Positions 51,342 through 59,729 of a stretch of DNA of 64,000 bases are shown here, one piece after another. Numbering within the stretch: the stretch's first letter is position 1; each line of letters opens with the position of its first letter. Made by a program: the position numbers and the translations under genes. This DNA comes from Aliamphritea ceti (GTDB taxonomy: Bacteria > Pseudomonadota > Gammaproteobacteria > Pseudomonadales > Balneatricaceae). The stretch covers positions 2,046,001 through 2,110,000 of the forward strand of contig NZ_AP025282.1 in the NCBI RefSeq assembly GCF_024347215.1, read 5' to 3'. Under the pieces are notes generated by a model. That model saw only the letters and a list, made by a program, of their open reading frames with translations, ran no database searches and had not been told where the DNA came from.

Positions 51342-52970
51342 ATGCAAACCCGGAATAGCCCCTATAGTTTTGGTCTTGAAAAAAATGCTGCCAATTTTAC
51401 CGCGCTCAGTCCGCTTGGTTTTATTCAGCGGGCGGCCAGTGTGTTTCCTGATTATCCGGCGGTTGTGCATCAGGATGTTCGTCGCAGCTGGTTGCAGACT
51501 TACCAGCGTTGCTGTCGGTTGGCGGGAGCTTTACAGGGAAGAGGCATAGGTAAAGGGGATACGGTAGCAGTGATGGCGCCGAATATTCCTGAAATGTTTG
51601 AAGTACATTTTGCGGTACCTATGTCCGGCGCTGTGCTTAATGCACTTAATATCCGGCTGGATGCTGAAGCACTGGCTTTTATCCTGCAACACGCAGAAGC
51701 GAAAGTGGTGATTGTTGACAGAGAGTTCTCAGAGGTTATTGGCCGGGCTCTGAACATGCTGGAACAGCGCCCTCTGGTGATTGATATTGATGATCCGTAT
51801 TACCAAGGCGGCCGCCTGATTGGCGAATGCGATTATGACGCTTTATTGGCTGAGGGCAGCGAAGATTATTGCTGGCAAATGCCTGATGATGAGTGGGACG
51901 CTATCAGTCTGAATTACACATCAGGTACTACGGGTAACCCTAAAGGGGTGGTTTATCACCATCGGGGGGCCTACCTGAATGCGATGAGTAATATCGTGTC
52001 CTGGAATATGGGATCTCATCCAGTATATTTATGGACACTGCCTATGTTCCATTGTAATGGTTGGTGTTTTCCGTGGTCGATAGCCGCCGCTGCAGGGGTG
52101 AATGTATGTTTGCGACAGGTACGTGATGCAGATATTTACACGGCTATCAAAGATGAAAAGGTTAATCATTTTTGTGGCGCGCCGATTGTCCTGAATATGC
52201 TGAATAATGCACCAGACGAGTTGAAAGCAGATATAGAACATCGGGTGAATGTGATGACTGCCGGTGCGGCGCCACCTGCGGCAGTTATTCAGAATATGGA
52301 GGCAATGGGGTTTAATGTTACCCATGTGTATGGTCTCACAGAAACGTATGGACCTTCAGTCGTGTGCGAATGGCATGAGGCCTGGGATGAGCTGGGGGCG
52401 GATGAGGTTTCTCGTCTGAAAGCCCGGCAGGGCGTGCGAGCGCCAATGCTTGACGGTTTGATGGTCGCTAATCCGGATACGCTGGAGCGGGTGCCGCAGG
52501 ATGGCCAGGCAATGGGTGAGATTTTCATGCGCGGTAATCTGGTCATGAAAGGCTATCTGAAGAATCCTTCGACAACGGCTGCCAGTTTTGCCGGTGGCTG
52601 GTTCCACTCAGGTGATCTGGCGGTTTGGCATGAAGATGGCTACATCGAAATTAAGGACCGTTCTAAAGACATTATTATTTCTGGCGGTGAGAATATCTCC
52701 AGTATTGAAGTTGAAGATGTGTTGTATCGTCATCCTCAGGTGATGGAAGCAGCGGTGGTTGCTAAAACGGATCTTAAATGGGGAGAGGTGCCTTGTGCGT
52801 TTATTACGCTTAAAGCCTCTGCAAGCGTAAGTGAGGCAGATATTATCGCTTTTTGTCGGGATAACATGGCGCATTTTAAGGTGCCTAAATGTGTCATATT
52901 TGGACCTTTGCCAAAAACCTCTACCGGGAAAGTACAGAAGTTTGTTTTGCGTGATAAGGCTAATCTGTAG
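51342..52970 (+). CDS. AMP-forming acyl-CoA ligase (second)
   Basis: A 542-residue ANL-family ligase. Motifs are LNYTSGTTGNPKGVVYHHRG, the substrate-pocket LPMFHCNGWCFPWSIAAAAG, GLTETYGPSV, WFHSGDLAVWHEDGYIEIKDRSKDIIISGGENISSIEVE and the catalytic lysine in PKTSTGKVQK. It is closest to the acyl-activating group that includes medium-chain, branched-chain and 3-methylthiopropionate (DmdB-like) ligases. The substrate cannot be fixed. ATG is preceded by GGGAGATC. It is divergent from the kinase gene with 212 bases between. Confidence 0.92.
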   Translation: MQTRNSPYSFGLEKNAANFTALSPLGFIQRAASVFPDYPAVVHQDVRRSWLQTYQRCCRLAGALQGRGIGKGDTVAVMAPNIPEMFEVHFAVPMSGAVLNALNIRLDAEALAFILQHAEAKVVIVDREFSEVIGRALNMLEQRPLVIDIDDPYYQGGRLIGECDYDALLAEGSEDYCWQMPDDEWDAISLNYTSGTTGNPKGVVYHHRGAYLNAMSNIVSWNMGSHPVYLWTLPMFHCNGWCFPWSIAAAAGVNVCLRQVRDADIYTAIKDEKVNHFCGAPIVLNMLNNAPDELKADIEHRVNVMTAGAAPPAAVIQNMEAMGFNVTHVYGLTETYGPSVVCEWHEAWDELGADEVSRLKARQGVRAPMLDGLMVANPDTLERVPQDGQAMGEIFMRGNLVMKGYLKNPSTTAASFAGGWFHSGDLAVWHEDGYIEIKDRSKDIIISGGENISSIEVEDVLYRHPQVMEAAVVAKTDLKWGEVPCAFITLKASASVSEADIIAFCRDNMAHFKVPKCVIFGPLPKTSTGKVQKFVLRDKANL

Positions 52971-53119
52971 AGCCTGTCTTAAATGTTAATTTTTTAGATA
53001 AGCCATTAAGGACAGCCTTTAATCGGACTTAATTATTAACTGAGGGATTTTCTGCCAGAAGTTGCGGTCATAGTAATGCCAGGTGAATCGCATCTCTTAC
53101 TCAGAAATAAAGGATTATC

Positions 53120-53584
53120 ATGAACAAGTTTCCTCAGTTTGCAGCTGTCGTCGGCAGTATTTTGCTGACGACTTTTACGCTTAATGTTCACGCCGAAGAC
53201 GGTTTGGTTCGGTTAAAAAGTGTTTCGTCTGTTGCCGATACTGCAGATAAACTTGAAACAGTTTTGCGTGCTAAAGGTATGACAGTTTTTTCCCGTATTA
53301 ACCATAGCAAAGGTGCTGAAAGTGTTGGCTTGACGTTAACGCCGACAGAAGTAGTGATTTTTGGTAATCCAAAAATAGGCACGCTGCTAATGAATTGCAG
53401 TCCTCAGGTTGCTATCGATTTACCACAAAAAGCCTTAATACAACAGGATAAGAATGGTCAGGTCTGGCTAAGCTATAACGATCCTCAGTATTTGGCTGGC
53501 CGACATAATATGCAGGGCTGTGAAGAGCCATTAAAGAAGGTGTCTGGTGCGTTAAATAAGTTTGCACAGAAAGCCACTCAGTAA
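53120..53584 (+). CDS. DUF302 exported protein
   Basis: A 154-residue protein with a signal peptide (about residues 1-25, cleavage after VHA), so it is periplasmic. The mature part matches DUF302, with the conserved KGMTVFSRINHSKGAESVG, EVVIFGNPKIGTLLM and DLPQKALI motifs. Function is unknown. AAGGATTATC precedes the start. It is a single gene with its own terminator. Confidence 0.9.
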   Translation: MNKFPQFAAVVGSILLTTFTLNVHAEDGLVRLKSVSSVADTADKLETVLRAKGMTVFSRINHSKGAESVGLTLTPTEVVIFGNPKIGTLLMNCSPQVAIDLPQKALIQQDKNGQVWLSYNDPQYLAGRHNMQGCEEPLKKVSGALNKFAQKATQ

Positions 53585-53602
53585 AGAGTTCGTACGAATG
53601 AT

Positions 53603-53628
53603 AAAGGCGCCTGGTGGCGCCTTTTTTT
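53603..53628 (+). terminator. Terminator of the DUF302 gene
   Basis: AAAGGCGCC-TGGT-GGCGCCTTT stem followed by a T-run, 19 bases after the stop codon. Confidence 0.9.
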
Positions 53629-53659
53629 GTGTGGGCAGTTTGGATGTAGAGCTGCAATG

Positions 53660-55102
53660 CTAAAGGGATTTGATTTGCTCACGAACTTGTTCTGCGTATT
53701 GCTTGCGCAAGTTCAGATTAGTAATTTCATGCTCGTTCAGCTGAGTATTCTTCAGCGCGATATCGATTTGTTGCATTGCCCGGTCAACCTGGCCGATAGC
53801 CAGAAAGTATTCAATACGAGCGTTGTGGACACCCTGGGTGTCGCCAGCCAGGCCATAGAGTTCTGCCAGTTCATACCAGAGCATACTGTTTTGCGGCTGT
53901 GACTCAGTCAGGATTTCATAAAAGCGGACTGCTTTGGGGTATTCTCCGGCTGACATCAGGGCGCGGGCGTAGAATAAGCGTACGGGGTAGCTGTCCGGGT
54001 ATAGCTGGTAAAGGCTGTCGAGTTTGTCCAGAGCTGCAGAGTAATCTTTCTTAGCTAACAGTAATTCAACGTAACCGATATTAACGGCAAGTTGGTTCTG
54101 ATATTCGCTCGGTAATTGATTGTAAGCTTGTAGCGCCTTTTTGAATTGCAGATTACGGGTTGCAGCGAGCATGATGCCATACTGGCTTAACGGATCCTGG
54201 CTTTGATTCTCATATTCTTTTATCAGGTCTGCTGGCTGCTTAGCATAGCTAACCCTGATACGTGTCTGAATCAGGCCAAACTCAGGAGTAAAGGCGCGGT
54301 GTTTAGTCGTTGTTAGTTGTTTTGCCCTGTTTTTCGCATCAGCAATACGTGATTCAGTTACCGGGTGAGTCAGCAAAAATTCGGGAGGCCGTTGACCAAG
54401 GAAGCGGCTGGAACGCTGCAGCTGACCAAACATTTGGTGCATCGCGTTAGGGTCATATCCGGACGCAACCAGATTAAGCATTCCGATACGGTCTGCTTCT
54501 TGCTCATTTCGACGGCTAAAATTAAGACTCAGTTGCTGGCCAGCGGCAATACTGGTTGATAAACCTGCAACACCGGCCTGGCCTCCAGTCGCGGCGCCGG
54601 CAATGATGCTTGCCAGTACTCCAGCGAGTATCAGTGGCTGATTAATACGGGATTGTTCAAGTTGCTGGGCATAGTGTCGTTGTGACAGATGAGCTAATTC
54701 GTGTGCGACGACTGAAGCCAGTTGCTGTTCGTCTTCAGCTGCGAGAACCAGTCCAGCATTAATACCAACAATGCCGCCGGGAACGGCAAAGGCATTCAGC
54801 GTTGGGTTGTCGAGAACAATCAGTTCCAGGCGACGGTCATTCAGTTGGCTGGTTGCAGCAAGACCCCATAGGGTATCCGACAGATAGTTATAAACCACAG
54901 GGTCATGGTATTCGCGAGTGCTGCCACGAAGTAGCCTTGCCCAGGTGCGTCCCAGCTGATATTCCTGCTGCAATGAAATAATAGACGACGTAGTGTCACC
55001 AATCGTGGGTAATTGGTTACTGGTTTGAGCGCTCAGTGGCAGTAAAAAAAATGCTGCAGTACTGACGGTGAGGAGGCCGCGTTGAAAAATCTTTTTCATC
55101 AT
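53660..55102 (-). CDS. bepA: M48-family periplasmic metalloprotease/chaperone BepA (YfgC)
   Basis: A 480-residue exported protein with a signal peptide (about 1-25, cleavage after LSAQ). The M48 zinc motif HELAHLSQRH is near residue 138, followed by the third ligand E in RRNEQEADRIGM, and the rest holds TPR repeats (for example LAKKDYSAALDKLDSLYQLYPDSYPVRLFYARAL). BepA degrades stalled outer-membrane proteins and helps LptD assembly in E. coli. It is divergent from tusA. Start chosen at an ATG next to a possible GTG. Confidence 0.94.
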   Translation of the reverse strand: MMKKIFQRGLLTVSTAAFFLLPLSAQTSNQLPTIGDTTSSIISLQQEYQLGRTWARLLRGSTREYHDPVVYNYLSDTLWGLAATSQLNDRRLELIVLDNPTLNAFAVPGGIVGINAGLVLAAEDEQQLASVVAHELAHLSQRHYAQQLEQSRINQPLILAGVLASIIAGAATGGQAGVAGLSTSIAAGQQLSLNFSRRNEQEADRIGMLNLVASGYDPNAMHQMFGQLQRSSRFLGQRPPEFLLTHPVTESRIADAKNRAKQLTTTKHRAFTPEFGLIQTRIRVSYAKQPADLIKEYENQSQDPLSQYGIMLAATRNLQFKKALQAYNQLPSEYQNQLAVNIGYVELLLAKKDYSAALDKLDSLYQLYPDSYPVRLFYARALMSAGEYPKAVRFYEILTESQPQNSMLWYELAELYGLAGDTQGVHNARIEYFLAIGQVDRAMQQIDIALKNTQLNEHEITNLNLRKQYAEQVREQIKSL

Positions 55103-55310
55103 CACAACTTTTAACCCTTATTGCCGCAGTGTTTGATAGATGAATTATATCTGTCAGACAGTTTCAGGCAGTACATAGAAAATAACTTTGGTGTCATAGG
55201 TTATTGAGGCTTTTTATTATATATTGCTTAACCTGTTATTAGCATTATGGTTTTCGCTGGCATTATGGAATCAATCGTCCGGATGTTGGCAAGCGTTTTC
55301 TGAGAGTATT

Positions 55311-55547
55311 ATGAAGCCTGATTCATTTGATCAACATCTTGATGCCCGTGGTTTGAATTGTCCCTTACCTTTACTCAAAGCTAAACAGGCACTGCACAGT
55401 CTGGCAGCAGGTCAGGTACTGCGGGTTATAGCGACTGATGCAGGCTCAGTAAGAGATTTTAAAGCCTATACAGATCAATCCGACCATGAATTGCTTGAAG
55501 CGTTCACTGAGGATGATGAATATATTTACGTGATTCGCCGCGGTTAA
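55311..55547 (+). CDS. tusA: TusA-like sulfur carrier protein
   Basis: A 78-residue cytosolic protein with the SirA/TusA fold. The catalytic cysteine is in the CPxP motif DARGLNCPLPLLKAKQAL. It passes persulfide sulfur between enzymes, for example from a desulfurase to tRNA thiolation or molybdenum cofactor paths. ATG at 55311 is used; upstream in-frame codons encode an unrelated hydrophobic run. It lies 20 bases before the AI-2E transporter gene, and bepA-tusA-permease is an order also known in Pseudomonas as I recall. Confidence 0.93.
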   Translation: MKPDSFDQHLDARGLNCPLPLLKAKQALHSLAAGQVLRVIATDAGSVRDFKAYTDQSDHELLEAFTEDDEYIYVIRRG

Positions 55548-55567
55548 CGGCTGAGGAGCATCCGGGT

Positions 55568-56641
55568 TTGAAGAAGATATTTTCGAAGTGGATTGAAAGT
55601 TACTTTTCTAATGAAGAGGTAATGTTGTTGCTGGTGCTGCTGGTAGCATCGTTTGGCATCATTATTTATCTGGGACATGCACTGGCACCTGTGTTTACCA
55701 GTATTATCCTCGCATTCCTGATGCAGGGGGTAATTGTCTGGTTGAAAGAGAAAAAGGTTCCGCATCTTATCTCAGTAGTGTCAGTATTCCTGGTGTTTGT
55801 CGGAGTGCTTTTGTCGGTCATTCTGTTTATTTTGCCACTGGCATGGAAGCAGTCGGTGAACCTGTTTAATGAGCTCCCCCGAATGGTCAGTGAGGCACAG
55901 GCTGTACTGTTACTGTTGCCGCAGCAATACCCGGAGATCTTTTCTGAGCAGCAGATTACCCAGATCATTGATATTGCAACCACAGAGCTGAGTAAGGCCG
56001 GGCAGTGGGTGGTAACTTTCTCGCTGAATTCTATTACCGGTTTAATTGCTTTGCTTATTTATCTGGTACTGGTGCCTATCCTGGTGTTCTTCTTTTTGAA
56101 AGATGGTGGTGGGTTAGCCCGTTGGTGGGTGTCTTTTCTGCCGGAAAAGAAGGAAATGCTGACTAATGTCTGGCATGAAATGGATGATCAGATTGCCAAT
56201 TATGTACGCGGTAAAGTAATTGAAATCGTGATTGTTGGCTCGGTGACCTATATCGCATTCGTATTTCTTGGAATTAACTATGCTGCGCTGTTGGCAATCA
56301 TGGTGGGTTTATCAGTATTGATTCCATACATTGGCGCAGCGTTGGTAACATTGCCGGTTGCGCTGATTGGTTTTGTTCAGTGGGGCTGGACCAATGAGTT
56401 TTGGTACCTGATGATTGCTTACGGCATTATTCAGGCGCTCGATGGTAACGTTCTTGTGCCTTTGCTGTTCTCAGAAGCTGTTAATTTACATCCGGTATCA
56501 ATCATTGTTGCAGTGTTGGTATTTGGTACGGTGTGGGGCTTTTGGGGTGTGTTCTTTGCGATTCCGTTGGCAACCCTTATTAAAGCTATTCTGAATGCCT
56601 GGCCGAAAACCCATGCAATGGGGGCGGGGACGCTTGAGTAG
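55568..56641 (+). CDS. AI-2E family (PerM-like) membrane transporter, second copy
   Basis: A 357-residue inner-membrane protein with about eight helices. Conserved pieces are LVLVPILVFFFLKDGG, ALLAIMVGLSVLIPYIGAAL and EAVNLHPVSIIVAVLVFGTVWGFWGVFFAIPLATL. It starts with TTG, supported by GAGGAG upstream. Its substrate is unknown. It follows tusA closely and is closed by a terminator. Confidence 0.9.
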   Translation: MKKIFSKWIESYFSNEEVMLLLVLLVASFGIIIYLGHALAPVFTSIILAFLMQGVIVWLKEKKVPHLISVVSVFLVFVGVLLSVILFILPLAWKQSVNLFNELPRMVSEAQAVLLLLPQQYPEIFSEQQITQIIDIATTELSKAGQWVVTFSLNSITGLIALLIYLVLVPILVFFFLKDGGGLARWWVSFLPEKKEMLTNVWHEMDDQIANYVRGKVIEIVIVGSVTYIAFVFLGINYAALLAIMVGLSVLIPYIGAALVTLPVALIGFVQWGWTNEFWYLMIAYGIIQALDGNVLVPLLFSEAVNLHPVSIIVAVLVFGTVWGFWGVFFAIPLATLIKAILNAWPKTHAMGAGTLE

Positions 56642-56675
56642 GCCGTAAGTCGATAAGAGTAAGCAGGTTACATTC

Positions 56676-56714
56676 AAAAAGCCGCATAAACCCAGAGTTT
56701 ATGCGGCTTTTTTG
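56676..56714. terminator. Bidirectional terminator between the AI-2E gene and the DMT transporter gene
   Basis: A perfect 11-bp stem (GCCGCATAAAC-CCAGA-GTTTATGCGGC) flanked by A5 and T6 serves both convergent genes. Confidence 0.92.
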
Positions 56715-56729
56715 TGTCTGATGTTTAGT

Positions 56730-57656
56730 TTAAACCGGCGTCGGCAGTTCTTTGCGGGTACGGATCATCAGCGCAATGCATATTAGTAGCATGGCTGTGA
56801 CTTCAGGTTGACCGAGTGTTTGCTGCATAAACCAGGTGCCAGTGAGCATCGCGATGATCAGTTCACTGGCGCCAATAATAGCTACCTGCTCCGGAGCTGT
56901 CCTGCTGACGCCAAACAGAAACATAAATTGTGGAATGGCTGCGGCGAGTATTGATATGCCCAGCAGGCCATACAGGCCATTAATACTTTGAGGTAGTAGC
57001 TGGTCCGGAGGTGATAACAGCATCATAGGTACAAGAACAAATAAATGGCCAGTTGAACTCCAGGCTATACGTTTAGTGGCGGGCATTTGTTGTGTGGGTT
57101 TTGCCAGGTATTGAATGTGAATAGCAAATACCAGAGGAGCAATCGTGCAGATCAGCAAAGACGTGAGTGGGACGCCATTTAGTGTGTCTGGAGTAGCGAC
57201 CAGTGACACTGCAATTAGTATCAGCATCGCGGCGAGCGATGCGTTACGGCAAGGTTTACGTTTGCGCCATAACCAGCCGATAGTCACGCAAAATACCGGA
57301 TAGGTGTAATAAATCAGAATGGCCAGGCTAACCGGAACGTTCTGTAATGCATCGAAATAACAATATGCTCCAATACCATTAAGCATACCAAGCAATAGCA
57401 TTCGGCATGCTTCTGGCCATAGTGCACGGGCAAGAGGTAAGAATCCAATGCATATCAGACCAGGTATAGCGAAGCGGTAAAAGGTTGTAGTGAGCGTATC
57501 AAAACCTTCCTGTGCCAGCAGCTGAACAAAGAGCGGGTTCAGACCAAAGCCGCAGGCTGATGCGAAAATCATCACTGGTCCGGCTAGTTGAGAGAGATTG
57601 TTATTCTGAAGGCTGCCTGCCAGTTTGATTCGAGTGTTGGGTAATGAGCTTTGCAT
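56730..57656 (-). CDS. EamA/DMT-family exporter-like membrane protein
   Basis: A 308-residue inner-membrane protein with two EamA repeats and about ten helices. Family elements are the N-terminal ASACGFGLNPLFVQLLAQ, ILIYYTYPVFCVTIGW at the end of repeat 1 and VAIIGASELIIAMLTGTWFM in repeat 2. DMT members export amino acids, nucleosides or other metabolites. ATG at 57656 is preferred to GTG at 57683, because AAGGA lies between them. It is divergent from a LysR gene. Confidence 0.88.
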   Translation of the reverse strand: MQSSLPNTRIKLAGSLQNNNLSQLAGPVMIFASACGFGLNPLFVQLLAQEGFDTLTTTFYRFAIPGLICIGFLPLARALWPEACRMLLLGMLNGIGAYCYFDALQNVPVSLAILIYYTYPVFCVTIGWLWRKRKPCRNASLAAMLILIAVSLVATPDTLNGVPLTSLLICTIAPLVFAIHIQYLAKPTQQMPATKRIAWSSTGHLFVLVPMMLLSPPDQLLPQSINGLYGLLGISILAAAIPQFMFLFGVSRTAPEQVAIIGASELIIAMLTGTWFMQQTLGQPEVTAMLLICIALMIRTRKELPTPV

Positions 57657-57704
57657 GATGTAACTGTGTCCTTGAATACGCACGCGAGCTGATTTGTTGA
57701 TGAC

Positions 57705-57719
57705 TGCATCCTAGATGCA
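57705..57719. promoter_or_regulatory. 15-bp inverted repeat between the DMT gene and its divergent LysR gene
   Basis: TGCATC-CTA-GATGCA is a perfect dyad, 48 bases before the DMT start codon. A second AT-rich near-dyad follows (ATTAAAT ... ATTTAAT). It is the best LysR-operator candidate in the gap. Confidence 0.45.
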
Positions 57720-57803
57720 AACAGATGAATTAAATATTGAAAAATTCGGTAAATCGATTAATTTAATGCATGTGTTTTTGGTTGTATGTGAAGGAAGTTA
57801 ATT

Positions 57804-58721
57804 ATGATGCGGCTGGATATGCGCCACTGGGAAATGCTGTATCAGGTTTGTCAGTGCGGTACGTTGCGACAAGCTGCTCAAGTGATGGCAATTAGTCAGT
57901 CCGCACTAAGTCATCGTCTGGCAGAAGCAGAAAGGCGTTTAGGAGGTCCTGTTTTTGAGCGTCAGGGGCGCCTTCTGAAGTTGACTCCGGCAGGTGAAAT
58001 ATTGATACAGCAGATGCAGCAGGTATTGCCTGTGTTACAGCGTGCTGAGCAGGACTTTATTCAGCGTCAGCAAAACGATGGCGTAACATTACGTATCGGT
58101 GTAGCTGCGTATAACTGTTATCACTGGTTGGCTGAGTTTATGGCAGTGTTAAGGCAGCAGGCTCCGGGCATTGAAATCGAGCTGATAGCAGCCGCGACCC
58201 ACAGGCCTTTACAAAGCTTGCTTGAAAGTGAAGTGGATATGGTGCTGGCACCTGGTCATATGGCGACTCCAGGTGTTGAAGCGATCGCTTTGTTTGAAGA
58301 TTATCTGGAATTAATCGTGCCGGTAGGTCATGCGCTGGCAAGCAAAATCAGTATTGAGCCGAAGCATTTGCAGGCAGAGAATTATCTTACTTATAGCCGT
58401 ACAACTCAGCCAGGTTTTGAATACGAAAGGTTTATTCGTCCGGCGGGTGTTGTGCCTGCCAGGGTAAGTGTTGTTGAGGTGACCGATGCTATCGTTGAGT
58501 TAATAGCCGCGGGTTTTGGAGTGAGTATTTTATCTCGCTGGGCTGTTTCTGAGGCACTTGTCCGGGGGAAAGTAGTTGCGGTTACTCCGGGAGAGGGGTT
58601 GTCCCTGCAGTGGTCTGCCTTGGTGAGGCGAAATGAGAAAGCCAGTTCTGCCGTGCGTCAACTGGCCGGTGTGCTGCAAACCTGGTTTCAGGCTAACGGC
58701 ACACCGGTGAGTATTGGTTAA
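57804..58721 (+). CDS. LysR-family transcriptional regulator (MetR-like)
   Basis: A 305-residue regulator with an N-terminal winged helix-turn-helix (QVCQCGTLRQAAQVMAISQSALSHRLAEAERRLGGPVFER) and a C-terminal effector domain. The start and HTH pattern recall MetR, but no methionine genes are adjacent. Being divergent from the DMT transporter by 147 bases, it most likely controls that gene. Its stop overlaps the end of bcp by four bases. Confidence 0.9.
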   Translation: MMRLDMRHWEMLYQVCQCGTLRQAAQVMAISQSALSHRLAEAERRLGGPVFERQGRLLKLTPAGEILIQQMQQVLPVLQRAEQDFIQRQQNDGVTLRIGVAAYNCYHWLAEFMAVLRQQAPGIEIELIAAATHRPLQSLLESEVDMVLAPGHMATPGVEAIALFEDYLELIVPVGHALASKISIEPKHLQAENYLTYSRTTQPGFEYERFIRPAGVVPARVSVVEVTDAIVELIAAGFGVSILSRWAVSEALVRGKVVAVTPGEGLSLQWSALVRRNEKASSAVRQLAGVLQTWFQANGTPVSIG

Positions 58722-59185
58722 AGTGTTTTAACCGCTTCAAGCACTTCGTCGACGTGACCGGCTACTTTTAGCTTGCGCCATTCATTGCGCAGTACACCGT
58801 CAGCGTCAATTAAAAAGGTACTGCGCTCAATGCCAAGGTGTTCCTTGCCATACATTTTTTTCAGTTTGATTACGTCAAACAGTTTGCACAAGTCTTCTTC
58901 TTTATCGCTGATCAGTTCGAATGGAAAGGACTGCTTTGCTTTAAAGTTTTCATGCGCCCGCATGCCGTCACGGGAAACACCAAAAATTTCGGTATTTGCA
59001 GCCTGAAAATCGGCGTATAGGTCACGGAAGTTCTGGCCTTCGGTTGTACATCCCGGAGTGCTATCTTTTGGGTAGAAATAAATAACTACATTTTTGCCTT
59101 TAAGATCACTCAGGCTGACGGTGGTTTCGCTGGTGGCTTGAGCGGTGAAATTGGCTACGGCTTCGCCGATTACTGGCAGGCTCAT
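58718..59185 (-). CDS. bcp: Peroxiredoxin of the BCP/PrxQ type
   Basis: A 155-residue thiol peroxidase that reduces hydrogen peroxide and organic peroxides using thioredoxin. The peroxidatic cysteine is C46 in STPGCTTEGQNFRD. In E. coli BCP a second cysteine lies five residues later; here that position is a glutamine (Q51), and another cysteine sits near residue 98 (EDLCKLF). This protein therefore resolves its sulfenate differently from E. coli. The gene is single and convergent with a LysR gene. Confidence 0.95.
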   Translation of the reverse strand: MSLPVIGEAVANFTAQATSETTVSLSDLKGKNVVIYFYPKDSTPGCTTEGQNFRDLYADFQAANTEIFGVSRDGMRAHENFKAKQSFPFELISDKEEDLCKLFDVIKLKKMYGKEHLGIERSTFLIDADGVLRNEWRKLKVAGHVDEVLEAVKTL

Positions 59186-59729
59186 GGTTAGCTCCTTGGT
59201 GTTTATCTTAATGGCTTATATTCGTCACATGGGTCGGCCATGTTTATTCAGGCGGTTAACAGGGTGATTATGCTGCCGACCGGAAAATGGCTATACATTC
59301 AAACAGAGTATTCTTACGAAGAAAATCCCTGAGTGGATTTTTTAACAGGCTAATTCTCTTTTAAATGCATCGACATGCAGTCAAGGGGGAAAGCATTAGG
59401 TGTTGTTATTTACAAAGCAATATATGCACAAAAACCTCTGAACTATTAAGGCTTTAAATACACAAAGGTTAGTCTGTTATGACTTTTTGTTATTTTACCG
59501 GCCTGAAGCGTTGAGTGATCTTCTCAGGCCAAGTAGTATTAGGCACTTTCATTTACTTCTGTAGCTGTAGTTGTGGTTGGTGAGTGTGCCAGCAACCGAA
59601 TAATGCCGGGCGAGAGTATGAACAATCGTAATGGTTTTTGGTTGAATAATCCGGTAATCGCACCTGCAGAGGTAAAGGGCGTCTTGAACGATGTATGTGG
59701 TTGCCTTTAATTTTAGAACGGAATTAAAC
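59186..59729. other. Gap between bcp and bamC where dapA would be expected; no gene supported
   Basis: This 544-base region has no convincing gene. In Pseudomonas and many relatives dapA lies directly upstream of bamC and near bcp, as I recall. Here it is missing. A 30-codon frame (59618-59710) ends 20 bases before bamC, but its likeness to a DapA C-terminus is too weak to call. The region must hold the promoters of bcp and bamC. Confidence 0.5.

Noticed and set aside
55224..55310. N-terminal 29-residue extension of TusA
   Set aside because: It encodes an unrelated hydrophobic run; the family start MKPDSFDQHLDARG fits the ATG at 55311.
59618..59710. A 30-codon frame immediately before bamC
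   Set aside because: Too short, no clear ribosome-binding site, and only faint likeness to a DapA C-terminus; kept as a note in the dapA finding.
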